A stretch of DNA of 64,000 nt from JAJPHF01 sp035293805 (lineage in GTDB: Bacteria > Chloroflexota > UBA6077 > JAJPHF01), in contig DATGMD010000009.1 of assembly GCA_035293805.1 (NCBI GenBank), forward strand, positions 1-64,000, given 5' to 3'. The stretch's first letter is position 1. The number at the start of each line of letters is the position of its first letter. A model generated the notes under the pieces. It made no database searches. It was not told where the DNA came from and saw only the letters and a list, made by a program, of their open reading frames with translations. Shown one piece after another: positions 51,700 to 60,372 of the stretch. Made by a program: the position numbers and the translations under genes.

Positions 51700-52710
51700 T
51701 CATTGCCAGCGGGCGAAGGCCATCGCGCAGCCGGTGCCCGCCTCGGTGCGGTAGCACGGCACGTAGTCCACCAGCTCCATCTCGAGGTCGCTGTCCGCCA
51801 TCACGCCGGCCAGCACGATCCAGTTCTTGATCTCGGAGTTGCCCGACATCAGGCGGTTCTCGGGCAGGCTGCTCAGCGCCGCGTGGTCGCGGTCCTGCAT
51901 GGCGCGCAGGATCGCGCGGTCGAAGTCCTCCTCGATCACGAAGTGGGTCAGGCCGCCCGAGGTCACGACCATCACGCGCTGGTCGGACTCCCACGAGTCG
52001 ATGGCGCGGCGCAGCGCGCGGCCGAACTCGTAGCAGCGGCGGGCCGGCGGCTGGTTCGGCGGGTAGTAGGTGTTGACGAAGACGGGGACGGTCGGCACCA
52101 CCTGATCACCCATGATGCGGCGCATGACGAACCCGAACGCGTGCCCGACCGCGCCGGTGCCGTGGCGGCCCGCGGGCAGGCGGCGCGAGTAGGCGGGGTC
52201 GAAGCCGTCGCCGATCAGCGTCTGGACGATGTGCTCGCCCAGCGGCGACACGCACGGGTAGGTGATTCGGGCCGGCGGCATGTGCCCCCAGTCGGCCTCG
52301 GACAGGCCCAGCTCGTCCCGCTTCGGATCGACGTACGGCGCATTGTCGACCGTCTCGCCCGTGTGGACGTTGAAGGCGGGCACCATGCCGGACTCGACCT
52401 CGAACACCTCGTTCTGGTCGTCGCCAATCATGACGACCAGGTCGGGCTTGACGCGCTCGAAGGTTTCCGCCAGGCTAGCGATGTCTTTCTGGCAGGCGGC
52501 GAAGCGGGCCCGCGCCTTCTCCAGGGTCAGCTCCTCTGCCAGGTGCGCGTCGGCGCGCGCCTCGCACAGCTCCTCGAAGCGGTACGGCCGCCCCTGGTAC
52601 CAAAGCTGCAGATAGCGGCGGTCGGCGTTGCCGCGGCGCGGCCAGCTCTCGGGCGGGATGCTGAGCTGCGGCGCGTGCGAGGTTCCCAGGCCGAGCACGA
52701 TCTTAGCCAT
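51700..52710 (-). CDS. LigB-superfamily extradiol-type dioxygenase (GDDQ variant)
   Basis: This 336-residue protein matches the class III extradiol dioxygenase fold (LigB/gallate dioxygenase). In LigB the iron is held by His12, His61 and Glu242, with His195 as catalytic base. Here His12 (GTSHAP), His256 (GGLTH) and Glu293 (NSEIKNW) are present, but the second ligand position reads MIGDDQ (Gln99) where LigB has NDH. Further LigB-like features are GHAFGFVMRRIMG and FVNTYYPPNQPPARRCYEFG. ATG 52710 has AGGAGAGG. It follows an alpha/beta hydrolase gene by 14 bp and faces a second dioxygenase gene, a typical meta-cleavage arrangement. Confidence 0.82.
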   Translation of the reverse strand: MAKIVLGLGTSHAPQLSIPPESWPRRGNADRRYLQLWYQGRPYRFEELCEARADAHLAEELTLEKARARFAACQKDIASLAETFERVKPDLVVMIGDDQNEVFEVESGMVPAFNVHTGETVDNAPYVDPKRDELGLSEADWGHMPPARITYPCVSPLGEHIVQTLIGDGFDPAYSRRLPAGRHGTGAVGHAFGFVMRRIMGDQVVPTVPVFVNTYYPPNQPPARRCYEFGRALRRAIDSWESDQRVMVVTSGGLTHFVIEEDFDRAILRAMQDRDHAALSSLPENRLMSGNSEIKNWIVLAGVMADSDLEMELVDYVPCYRTEAGTGCAMAFARWQ

Positions 52711-52724
52711 GATTTCAGCCTCTC

Positions 52725-53558
52725 CTATGTCGCGTCGGCGGCGAGAAAATCGCGGACGAGCGCGTTGAAGCGCGCGGCATGGTCCCACTGGGGCCAGTGG
52801 GCGCACTGGTCGAAGACGTGCAGCTCCGCGCCCGGGATGGTGCGGAACAGGAGCAGCGCCTTCTCCAGCGTGCCGCCGCGGTCGTTGGCGCCCCACACCA
52901 GCAGCGTCTTTACCGGCAGGGTGCGCAGCTCCTCGTACACCGGGCGCGCGGCCGGCATCCCCGCCCGCTCCCGCGCCGCCTCCAGGTTCTTGCCGATGCT
53001 CATCTCGTACCGCTCGCGCACGAACTCCTCGGTCACCAGCGCCTGGTTGAACAGCGTCCCCTGCGTCAGCCGCCGCATGTTCTCCAGGCTCGGCTCATAC
53101 GCGCGCAGCTCGCGCGCGTGCTCCTGAAAGCGCGCCTGCGTCTCGCTGCCGCCCGGCGGCGCGAGCGTCGCGCTGGCGACGATCACCAGGCGATGCACCC
53201 GCTCGGGCGCGGCCAGCGCCAGCCGGGCCACGAGGTAGCCGCCCACCGAGTTGCCGATCAGGCTGTAGCGCTCGACGCCCGTCGCGGCGATGAACGCCTG
53301 CGCGTGCGCGACGCGGAACTCCACCGAGTAGTCGGTGGGGTTGTCGGTGCGCCCGAACCCCGGCTGGTCGAAGGCGTAGACGGTAAAGCCGGCCGCCGCG
53401 AGCCCCGCGATGGTCGGGCCCCAGTTGATCAGCGCCGTGGCGCCCGGCGAGGCCCCGTGGACCAGAAACACCGCGGGGCCGGTGCCCTGCTTGACGTAGA
53501 AGGTGCGCAGCCCGGCGGCATCCAGGTAAGCGCCGCCCGCGGGCGCAGTCGCTGCCAT
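52725..53558 (-). CDS. alpha/beta hydrolase (meta-cleavage product hydrolase-like)
   Basis: This 277-residue enzyme has the oxyanion motif VHGASPGATALINW, FDQPGFGRTDNP, the nucleophile Ser104 (GNSVGGYL), an Asp in LVWGANDRGG and the late His in CAHWPQWDHAARFN. The pattern matches MhpC/BphD hydrolases, which cleave the C-C bond of ring-fission products. It is the first gene of an operon with the LigB-like dioxygenase. ATG 53558 has GGAGG; ATG 53567 is inside that site's spacing and is less likely. Confidence 0.9.
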   Translation of the reverse strand: MAATAPAGGAYLDAAGLRTFYVKQGTGPAVFLVHGASPGATALINWGPTIAGLAAAGFTVYAFDQPGFGRTDNPTDYSVEFRVAHAQAFIAATGVERYSLIGNSVGGYLVARLALAAPERVHRLVIVASATLAPPGGSETQARFQEHARELRAYEPSLENMRRLTQGTLFNQALVTEEFVRERYEMSIGKNLEAARERAGMPAARPVYEELRTLPVKTLLVWGANDRGGTLEKALLLFRTIPGAELHVFDQCAHWPQWDHAARFNALVRDFLAADAT

Positions 53559-53866
53559 TCGTCTCACCTCCGTGCGGCGTTGCCAGGGGGGGGCCTGGGC
53601 CGGCGTCTACCGCGAAACCACGCGCCGCGCCCGGCCTGCCACGGCGGTCGCCGGCGGCGCCCTCCCGCGTGCGCAGCCATGATACGCGAAAACGCCCGCC
53701 CCCTGCCCGCCCGCCGCCCTGAGAACAACGAAGCCGATCCGCCCGCGCGCCCCGGGCCGCGCGGCGATGGGCCCGGCGCTGGCCGGGCCTACCGTCGCGC
53801 GGTATAGTGGGAACGGCGCCTGGCACCCGCGAGCGCGCAACCGCCGGGCCGGCGAGGAGGCATGCG
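53559..53866. other. divergent intergenic region of the meta-cleavage genes
   Basis: No gene is seen in about 300 bp between the minus-strand hydrolase operon and the plus-strand dioxygenase. TATAGT at 53803 is the only clear promoter element. Confidence 0.45.
53803..53808 (+). promoter_or_regulatory. -10 element for the second dioxygenase gene
   Basis: TATAGT lies 58 nt upstream of ATG 53867. No good -35 is visible. Confidence 0.35.
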
Positions 53867-54913
53867 ATGGCGGAGATCCTCGGCATTGGGACGCACCACA
53901 CGCCGGCGTTCCGCTACCCGGTCGAGGTGACGACCGGGCTGCTCAAGCGCCTGCTAACCCGCGACTACGTGCCGGCCGAGATGCGCGACCCGCGCAACTG
54001 GCCGGCGCCCATGCAGGCCGAATGGGGCGACGACGAGGGGCTGCGCGCCGCGACGGAGCAGCGGGCGATCCACGACGCGGCCTTCCGCCGCCTGCGTGAG
54101 GCGCTCGACGCCTTCAACCCCGACGTCGTCGTCATCTTCGGGGACGACCAGTACGAGAACTTCCGCGAAGAGATCATGCCGCCGTTCTGCCTGCACGTCT
54201 ACGACGAGGTGGAGTGCCTGCCGTTCCACGACGAGCCGGCCAGCATGGGCCGCCCGACGATCTGGGGCCGCCCCGCCGACGAGCGGGTGACTTTCCGCGG
54301 GCACCGCGCGGCCGGGCTGCACCTCGCGCGCGAGCTAATCCGCCGCGACGTGGACATGCCCTACGCCTTCCGCCCGCGCCACCACACGGGACTGGCGCAC
54401 GCGCACCTGAACACGGTCATGTTCCTGGACCCCGATCTGGTCGGCTTCCCGTACCCGCTCGTGCCCATCAGCGTGAACTGTCTGGGGAGCGACGTGTTCG
54501 AGCGGCTGGGCGTGCGCCGCGAGGGGACCGAGGACGATGCGCCCCCGCCCGCCCCGACGCCGCGGCGCGCGTTCGACCTGGGCGCGGCGGTGCGCGAGAT
54601 CCTGGAGGCGAGCCCCTGGCGCGCGGCCATCATCGGCTCGGCGGCCTGGTCGCACAGCTTCCTCACGCGCAAGACCTACGGGCTCTACCCGGACGTCGCC
54701 GCCGACCGCGCGCGCTTCGCCGAGCTGCAGGCCGGCCGCCACGCCCGCTGGCGGCAGCTCACAACCGCCGACCTCGTGGACGCGGGCCAGCACGAGTTCC
54801 TGAACTGGGTCTGCCTGGCCGGGGCGATGGCCGACCGCACGCCCGAGATCGTCGCCTGGACCGACACCTACGTCTGCGGCGCGGGCAAGTGCGCCGCCAT
54901 CTTCGCGCCCTAG
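53867..54913 (+). CDS. LigB-superfamily extradiol-type dioxygenase (GDDQ variant), second copy
   Basis: This 348-residue homologue of the class III extradiol dioxygenases has His10/His11 (GTHHTP), FGDDQ (Gln95 at the second ligand position), His263 in AAWSH and Glu310 in QHEFLNW. The His-to-Gln change is the same as in the protein at 51700, so it looks like a property of this subgroup. A Cys-containing end (YVCGAGKCAAIF) is distinct. ATG 53867 has GAGGAGG. A substrate-binding protein gene lies 300 bp downstream. It may act on a different ring substrate from its neighbour, or both may form one enzyme; the sequence does not decide. Confidence 0.82.
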   Translation: MAEILGIGTHHTPAFRYPVEVTTGLLKRLLTRDYVPAEMRDPRNWPAPMQAEWGDDEGLRAATEQRAIHDAAFRRLREALDAFNPDVVVIFGDDQYENFREEIMPPFCLHVYDEVECLPFHDEPASMGRPTIWGRPADERVTFRGHRAAGLHLARELIRRDVDMPYAFRPRHHTGLAHAHLNTVMFLDPDLVGFPYPLVPISVNCLGSDVFERLGVRREGTEDDAPPPAPTPRRAFDLGAAVREILEASPWRAAIIGSAAWSHSFLTRKTYGLYPDVAADRARFAELQAGRHARWRQLTTADLVDAGQHEFLNWVCLAGAMADRTPEIVAWTDTYVCGAGKCAAIFAP

Positions 54914-55213
54914 TGGTCGCTCACCCGTGTCTTGTTCGGCCCGGGCGCCGACCTGTGACGCGTGATGAATTACGGTGGCCGTGCGGCCACGTAGGGGTGC
55001 TGCTTGCTGCGCCCGCGCGCCCGCCCGGCGCGCCCTCGGCTGGGAGCGGGCTGTTCTCCGTCAAGCCAGCCCACCGGTTCCCAGCTTCTGGCCCGCCGTT
55101 CACGGCGGCGCGGGTAGGCCAACGCTCAGGGGCGACGAACTACCAACTGCTCCCGTCACTGCGCCACCCTGCCCCCGCACGCCCATACCGACTGCACGGC
55201 CAAGGAGGACTCT
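54914..55213. other. intergenic region with a degenerate palindrome
   Basis: No gene is seen. Around 54990-55020 GTAGGGG followed by GCGCCCGCGC looks like a decayed copy of the repeat family at 56.4-60.6 kb. AAGGAGG ahead of GTG 55214 ends the region. Confidence 0.4.
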
Positions 55214-56368
55214 GTGCCACGGCACGTCAACCGGGGAGTTTGCCTGCTCGCGCTAGCCGTCCTGATCGCGGCCGGCTGCGCGCCGGGGTCCAGCGCCGGT
55301 CCGGCCGCCCCGCCCACCAGCTCAGCCGTGAGCCCCACGGCCGGCGCCGCCCCGTCCGCGGCCGCGGCCGCCCCCGCCGCGACGAGCACGGCGCCGCCGG
55401 CCGCCACCCACCTGCGCGTGGCGAGCCAGAACATCGCCGGCGACGTCATGATCTACTGGGCCGCCGAGCGGGGCTACTACCAGCAGGAAGGGCTCGACGT
55501 CGAGATCGTGCCGATCCTCGACGCGTCCCAGATGACGCCCGCCCTGGCAACCGAGCAGGTGGACGTCGCGGGCATCGGCGGCACGGCCCCCATGTGGAAC
55601 GCCGTCGCCCGCGGCGTGCCGCTCAAGCTCGTGCTGGACAAGGGCACCTTTCGGCCAGGCGCCGACTTCGGCGCGCTCGTCGTGCGCAAAGACCTGTACG
55701 ACGCCGGCCGCGCCCGACGCCTCGACGACTTCAAGGGCCTCACCCTGGGCCTCATCCCGCCCGGCAAGGCCTCCGGCAACGGCGCGATCATGGCGCACGC
55801 CCTCCGCGGCGTGGGCCTGACGCTGGACGACCTGAACGTGCAGTCGATGCCGTTCCCCGACATGGTCCCGGCGCTCGCCAACGGCGCTCTCGACGCCGCG
55901 GTCCTGGGCGAGCCGTTCTTGCTGCGCGCCGAGCGCGGCGGTGCGGCGGTCAAGCTGGCCGGCAATTCCGAGCTGTATCCCGACTACACCGTGAGCGCGC
56001 TCTGCTTCACGCCCACGCTCTACAACAACCAGCCGGCGGCCCGCGCCTACGCCAGGGCCTACGTCCGCGCGGTGCGCGAGTACCTGACGGCGCTGGCCGC
56101 GGGGCCGGGGGATGCCACCCGCGCGCAGGTGGACGAGGTCATGGCCCGCTACACCGGCATCGACCAGGCGGTCGTGCGCGACATGGTCCCGGTGGGCTTC
56201 AGCCCCAACGCGCTGCCCAACCGCGACTCGCTGCTCTACACCTACCAGTTCTTCCGCGAGCTAGGGCTGGTGAGCGAGCCGATCCCCGATCCCGCGCTGA
56301 CCGCCCTGTGGGGCACCGATCTGATGGACAACGTGCTGGCCGAGCTGGGCCGGCTGCCCGAAGGCTAG
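55214..56368 (+). CDS. NMT1/SsuA-type substrate-binding lipoprotein
   Basis: This 384-residue lipoprotein has a lipobox AAGCAP (Cys near residue 22) and a Thr/Ala/Pro linker. The binding domain starts LRVASQNIAGDVMIYWAAERGYYQQEGLDVEIV and has VAGIGGTAPMWNAVARGVPLKL. It closes with LGLVSEPIPDPALTALWGTDLMDNVLAELGRLP. GTG 55214 has AAGGAGG. It lies downstream of the second dioxygenase and could bind an aromatic acid for import. No ABC partner genes. Confidence 0.88.
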   Translation: MPRHVNRGVCLLALAVLIAAGCAPGSSAGPAAPPTSSAVSPTAGAAPSAAAAAPAATSTAPPAATHLRVASQNIAGDVMIYWAAERGYYQQEGLDVEIVPILDASQMTPALATEQVDVAGIGGTAPMWNAVARGVPLKLVLDKGTFRPGADFGALVVRKDLYDAGRARRLDDFKGLTLGLIPPGKASGNGAIMAHALRGVGLTLDDLNVQSMPFPDMVPALANGALDAAVLGEPFLLRAERGGAAVKLAGNSELYPDYTVSALCFTPTLYNNQPAARAYARAYVRAVREYLTALAAGPGDATRAQVDEVMARYTGIDQAVVRDMVPVGFSPNALPNRDSLLYTYQFFRELGLVSEPIPDPALTALWGTDLMDNVLAELGRLPEG

Positions 56369-56410
56369 AGCCGCTTGCAGGCGGTGAGCCGCCAGCACCT
56401 CGTAGCCAGC

Positions 56411-56508
56411 ACCTCGTAGGGGCGGGTCTCGTGCCCGCCCGCGGCCGCAGGCCGCAGCCCCGGCGCCGGCGCCGGCCGACCGCTCGTCTGGCTGCAAACG
56501 CGGTAGGG
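56411..56508. repeat. modular palindromic repeat, copy 1
   Basis: GTAGGGGCGGGTCTCGTG then CCCGCCCGCGGCC forms a hairpin, followed by a variable GC-rich part and GACCGCTCGTCTGGCTGCAAAC. It lies between convergent genes (binding protein and RidA). See the copies at 57086 and 60373. Confidence 0.7.
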
Positions 56509-56970
56509 TTATTCTCGGACCAGCAGGGTCATCTCGATCTCGACCGGCGCGTTGCCGCCCAGCGAGTACACGCCGATCGACGCGCGGGTGTGCTGCCCCC
56601 GCTCGCCCCAGAGCTGCACCAGCAGGTCCGACTCGCCGTTCGTGACCTTCGCCATGTCCACGAAGCCCGGCGCCACGTTGACGTAGCTGAGCAGCTTGAT
56701 GATCCGCTCCACGCGGTCCAGGTCGCCCAGCGCCGCCTTGATCACGGCCAGATGATTCAGCCCACAGTCGCGCGCCACCTCGTAGGCCTGCTCGACGGTC
56801 ACGGTGTCCCCGACCTTGCCCGAGTACTTGCGCACGCCGTTGATGCGGCCCGTGTTGCCGCCGACGTACAGCACGTTGCCCGCCTGCACGTAGCCGACGT
56901 AGGTGCCCACGGGGTTGGGCGGGCTCGGCAGCTCGTAGCCGAGGCGCCGCAGCTTGTTCTCGATCTCCAT
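56509..56970 (-). CDS. RidA-family (YjgF/YER057c) protein
   Basis: This 153-residue protein has the Rid fold with LGYELPSPPNPVGTYVGYVQAGNVLYVGGNTGR and the active-site residues Arg and Glu in HTRASIGVYSLGGNAPVEIEM. RidA enzymes hydrolyse reactive enamine/imine intermediates; some relatives act in amino-aromatic catabolism as deaminases. ATG 56970; its stop lies at the edge of a palindromic repeat. It is likely to act in the same catabolic setting as the neighbouring dioxygenases. Confidence 0.88.
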   Translation of the reverse strand: MEIENKLRRLGYELPSPPNPVGTYVGYVQAGNVLYVGGNTGRINGVRKYSGKVGDTVTVEQAYEVARDCGLNHLAVIKAALGDLDRVERIIKLLSYVNVAPGFVDMAKVTNGESDLLVQLWGERGQHTRASIGVYSLGGNAPVEIEMTLLVRE

Positions 56971-57085
56971 GCCGTCAGCCTTTCACGCCTGTACTGACCC
57001 GCGCCCTGGCTCGTACCCGGCTCTACCTCAGCAGCCGAGGCTGGTCAGACTTAGAGCAGCTTATATGCAAGGCGAGCAGCCAGCG

Positions 57086-57200
57086 TCTCGTAGGGGCGGG
57101 TTTCACGCCCGCCCGCGGCCTGTGGCGCGGAATACTGCAAGCGCCACTGGCCGCCTCCCCGGCGTCAGCCGATCGCTCAGTCTGGCTCCAAACTGCTGTA
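57086..57200. repeat. modular palindromic repeat, copy 2
   Basis: GTAGGGGCGGG-TTTCACG-CCCGCCCGCGGCC is followed by TGTGGCGCGGAATACTGCA and AGCGCCACTGG, a second stem (GTGGCGC with GCGCCAC), then GCGTCAGCCGATCGCTC. The 3' part matches copy 3 almost base for base. Gap 56971-57227 holds nothing else. Confidence 0.75.
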
Positions 57201-57227
57201 GTTCAAAGCCCGGGACGTCATACGCGA

Positions 57228-57902
57228 TCAAAGCCGAAACAGCGGACGAATCCGCGGGGCGATCGCGTAGTTGAGCTGCACGAGGATGATGACCGCGATG
57301 CTCAGGTAGGTGTTGACGGCGCAGAGCAGTGCGCCGAAGGCATAGAGCGCCTGTGCAACGACAATGCGGCGCTCCATCGCGGCGCTCATCTCGGGAGGTG
57401 CGTCATCCCTGATGAGATCCGCACGGGCAGCGTAACGGCCGCTCACGAAAAGGGCGGCGCCGAGCAGCAGGATGTTGAGCCAGTAGGCGACCAGGGCAAG
57501 GCGGTGGCTGGTGAACTCAGCCAGCAGTCCCGTCGAGAACGGCATGATCGTCACCGCGAGCAAGAACGTGAGCTGGAGCCACGTCAGGTTGCGATCGCTG
57601 CGCTCCAGCAGGTCGAGCTGCGTTTGCTGGCCGACCCAGAAGATGCCGAGCGTTAGGAAGCTCATCAGATACGGGATCAGGCGCGGCGACAGCGCAACCA
57701 GGGCCTGCCATAGGTCTGCCTCGCCGACGATCGCCCTACTGTCAGGCACGTGCAGGTCGAGCACCAGTAACGTCATCGCGATCGCAAAGACCCCGTCGCT
57801 CAAGGCGGCGAGCCGGCCCAGGCTCTGGCCTGCGAACAGGTTGTAGGTCCGGCTCGTGGGCTTGCCGGGGCTGTCGGTGGCGGTTTTGGTCGGCGCGCTC
57901 AT
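57228..57902 (-). CDS. TMEM175/DUF1211-family potassium channel-like protein
   Basis: This 224-residue membrane protein has about six transmembrane helices. The first carries the family's FSDG-type motif (ALSDGVFAIAMTLLVLDLHVP), which lines the pore of TMEM175 channels. Later segments are IPYLMSFLTLGIFWVGQQTQ and LSIAVIILVQLNYAIAPRI. Bacterial members form tetrameric K+-selective channels. ATG 57902. It lies 27 bp downstream of an amidohydrolase gene on the same strand. Confidence 0.9.
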   Translation of the reverse strand: MSAPTKTATDSPGKPTSRTYNLFAGQSLGRLAALSDGVFAIAMTLLVLDLHVPDSRAIVGEADLWQALVALSPRLIPYLMSFLTLGIFWVGQQTQLDLLERSDRNLTWLQLTFLLAVTIMPFSTGLLAEFTSHRLALVAYWLNILLLGAALFVSGRYAARADLIRDDAPPEMSAAMERRIVVAQALYAFGALLCAVNTYLSIAVIILVQLNYAIAPRIRPLFRL

Positions 57903-57929
57903 CGCCAGCGCCTTTCCCTGACCAGGAGC

Positions 57930-59000
57930 TTAGAGCCCGTACAGCGCGCGAGCGTTGGCGTCCGTGATCTTGGCATAGGCGCGCGCGTCCAGGCCGCCGC
58001 TCTCGCGCAAGTTCCGCAGCGCCTCGATCTCGGTCGACTGGTCGTTGTGGCCGTAGTCGGTCCCGATCACCAGGTTGTCCTCGCCCGCGTAGCCCAGTAG
58101 ATACGGCACGTCGTCGTCCGTCTGGCAGGAGACGTACAGCCGGTACGCTTTCAGCGGGTTGTCCGGCAGCGTGCGGCCCTGGCTCGGCAGCCGCCGCTTG
58201 AGGTCCTTCAGCACGTAGGGCAGCCACTGCGCCGACGCTTCGAGGAACCCCATCCGCAGCCTGGGGAATCGCTCCATCAGCCCGCTCATGACGACGGAGT
58301 GGAACGCCCCCACCGAGGCCAGGCGGAACTTCCAGAACGCGCCGCCCCCGTTGCGCTGCCCCAGCAGGTCGATCAGCCACGGGTTGCCGTTGGCGATGTG
58401 TACGCCGATCGCCATGTCGAGGTCCTGCGCCCGCGCATAGATCGGGTCGAAGTACGGGTCGTGGAGCAGCCGCGTGCCCTCGATGCTCCGCATGTACACC
58501 GCGCAGGCGCCGTTGCGGCGGGCGAACTCGATCTGTGCCAACGCCTCGTCGATGGCCAGGACCGGCACGACGCACGCCCAGCGCAGGCGGTTGTCGCTCT
58601 GGCTCCAGATGTCCGCCAGCCAGCGATTGTACGCCTTGCAGAGCGCAACCTCGATCTCCGCCTTGTCGGCGACCTGCTCGATGAACATCGTCGGGTAGAG
58701 CACCTGCACGTCGATGCCCAGCTCGTCCATGTGGTGCAGGCGCGCGGGCACGTTCTCGGCCACCCGCGTCTCCTCCGGCGTGTCCATGCGCCGCCCCGCC
58801 CGCTCCGACAGCGCGGCGAACTGCGTGGCCGTTAGCACCGACCGCGCCAGCCCGCGCGTCTTGCCGTCGATGAACCAGTACGCTTGCGTGCTGTCCTCCG
58901 GACGCACGATGCGCGGACGGTACTGGCGGTCGGCGGGGTCCATGTAGTCCCAGGTGCGGTCCGACTCGACGACGTGGGCATCGGCATCGATAGTCGCCAT
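57930..59000 (-). CDS. ACMSD/gamma-resorcylate decarboxylase-type amidohydrolase
   Basis: This 356-residue enzyme starts with the metal site DADAHVVESD (His near residue 8) and has barrel residues IGVHIANGNPWL, then SVGAFHSVVMSG with a catalytic His, and a late Asp in IGTDYGHNDQS. The protein is longer than ACMSD and includes a 20-residue insertion near residue 65. ATG 59000 has GGAGAG. It is divergent to, and resembles, the gene at 59244, so the two form a head-to-head pair. Probable role: decarboxylation or hydrolysis of an aromatic acid. Confidence 0.87.
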   Translation of the reverse strand: MATIDADAHVVESDRTWDYMDPADRQYRPRIVRPEDSTQAYWFIDGKTRGLARSVLTATQFAALSERAGRRMDTPEETRVAENVPARLHHMDELGIDVQVLYPTMFIEQVADKAEIEVALCKAYNRWLADIWSQSDNRLRWACVVPVLAIDEALAQIEFARRNGACAVYMRSIEGTRLLHDPYFDPIYARAQDLDMAIGVHIANGNPWLIDLLGQRNGGGAFWKFRLASVGAFHSVVMSGLMERFPRLRMGFLEASAQWLPYVLKDLKRRLPSQGRTLPDNPLKAYRLYVSCQTDDDVPYLLGYAGEDNLVIGTDYGHNDQSTEIEALRNLRESGGLDARAYAKITDANARALYGL

Positions 59001-59243
59001 GGCTCTCCATCCTCTCGGGCGCGTGCGCGCGGCTGCGCCAACGACTCCAGGCCACAGAACCAAGGGTACCGGGACTGCTACCATTAGTCCAGTCGTCCCG
59101 TCACTGGCCGTACCACGGGCGCTGAACACGGCTCGGCCGATGGCGCGGACAGGCCGCCGCCCGCGCCGGCTACACCGCCGGCCCTGGCGGCGACGGCAAG
59201 CGGAGAACCGAGAGCCAGAGGCGTGCGCGACAGGAGGACCACG

Positions 59244-60338
59244 ATGGCGACCACGGCGAGCGCCACAACCGCCACCAAGGTGATCGACGGGGACGGCCAC
59301 GTTATCGAGCGGGACGCCGAGCTGTTCGAATACTTGCAGCCGCCCTATCAAGGCAACAACGCGCTGCTGAGCTTCCCGTTCTTTCCCACCCTCGATGGCT
59401 ACCAGCGCGGCGCCATCCTGGCCCGCACCGGCATCTTCAAGGACCACTCCATCGACGCGGCCGCCTGGGTGGATTTCCTCGACGAGGTCGGCATCGAGAG
59501 CACGGTCCTCTACCCGACCGCCGGGCTGGCGTTCGGCTGCATCCAGGACCCTGAGTGGGCCGTCATCCTAGCCCGCGCCTACAACGACTGGTTCTACGAC
59601 CGCTACTACCGCCACGACAGCCGCCTGCGCGGCGTGGCTCTGGTCCCCCTGCAAGACGTGGGCGAGGCGATCGCCGAGATGCGCCGCGCCGTGAACCACC
59701 TGAACATGGTCGGCGTCGTCCTCACCGGCAACAGCGCCGACATGGGTGTCCGCAAGCCGCTGGGCGATCCCGATTTCTGGCCGTTCTACCAGGAGGCCGA
59801 GCGCCTGAGCTGCGCGGTGGCCGTCCACGGCGCGGTCTCGATGAACATCGGCCTGGAGGGCTTCCGCGGCTTCGCCGCCGTGCAGGCGCTCGAGCATCCC
59901 GTGGCGCAGATGATCCAGCTCACCAGCATGCTCCTCGAGGGCATCTTCGAGCGCTTCCCGCGCCTGCGCGTGGCCTACCTGGAGGCGGGCACGAGCTGGG
60001 TGCCGTTCATGATGGACCGGCTGGACCGCTCCTACGGCGCCTGGTCCGGCCGCGAGCAGCGCGAGTACAGCGCGCTGGTGCGGAAGCCGCCGAGCGAGTA
60101 CATCAAGGGCGGCAACATCTTCTTCAGCTGCGAGGGCGGCGAGGAGAGCATGCGCCACGCCATCGAGCGGCTGGGCGGCAGCGAGTGCCTGCTGTTCGCC
60201 AGCGACTTCCCCCATGAGACGAACGTCGCCCGCGCCAAGCACGAGATCGCCGAGCTGCGCGAGCGCACGGACATTAGCGAGCAGGACAAGGCCAACATCC
60301 TCGGTGGCGTCGGCGTCCGCCGCTTCTACCAGCGCTAG
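59244..60338 (+). CDS. ACMSD-like amidohydrolase
   Basis: This 364-residue enzyme has the metal site DGDGHVIERD near residue 17, a barrel His in CAVAVHGAVS, another in LEHPVAQM, and a late Asp in FASDFPHETN. The fold and metal ligands match the neighbour at 57930, but the proteins differ through most of their length. ATG 59244 has CAGGAGG. It would act on an aromatic or keto-acid substrate. A hairpin follows immediately. Confidence 0.88.
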   Translation: MATTASATTATKVIDGDGHVIERDAELFEYLQPPYQGNNALLSFPFFPTLDGYQRGAILARTGIFKDHSIDAAAWVDFLDEVGIESTVLYPTAGLAFGCIQDPEWAVILARAYNDWFYDRYYRHDSRLRGVALVPLQDVGEAIAEMRRAVNHLNMVGVVLTGNSADMGVRKPLGDPDFWPFYQEAERLSCAVAVHGAVSMNIGLEGFRGFAAVQALEHPVAQMIQLTSMLLEGIFERFPRLRVAYLEAGTSWVPFMMDRLDRSYGAWSGREQREYSALVRKPPSEYIKGGNIFFSCEGGEESMRHAIERLGGSECLLFASDFPHETNVARAKHEIAELRERTDISEQDKANILGGVGVRRFYQR

Positions 60339-60340
60339 CG

Positions 60341-60360
60341 CGGGGTTGCGCGCAACCCCG
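60341..60360 (+). terminator. 20-bp palindrome after the amidohydrolase
   Basis: CGGGGTTGCG and CGCAACCCCG form a perfect 10-bp palindrome, with further GCGCTAGCG/GGCGCTGGCG pairing outside. It begins directly after the stop codon. Confidence 0.6.
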
Positions 60361-60372
60361 GCGCTGGCGTCT

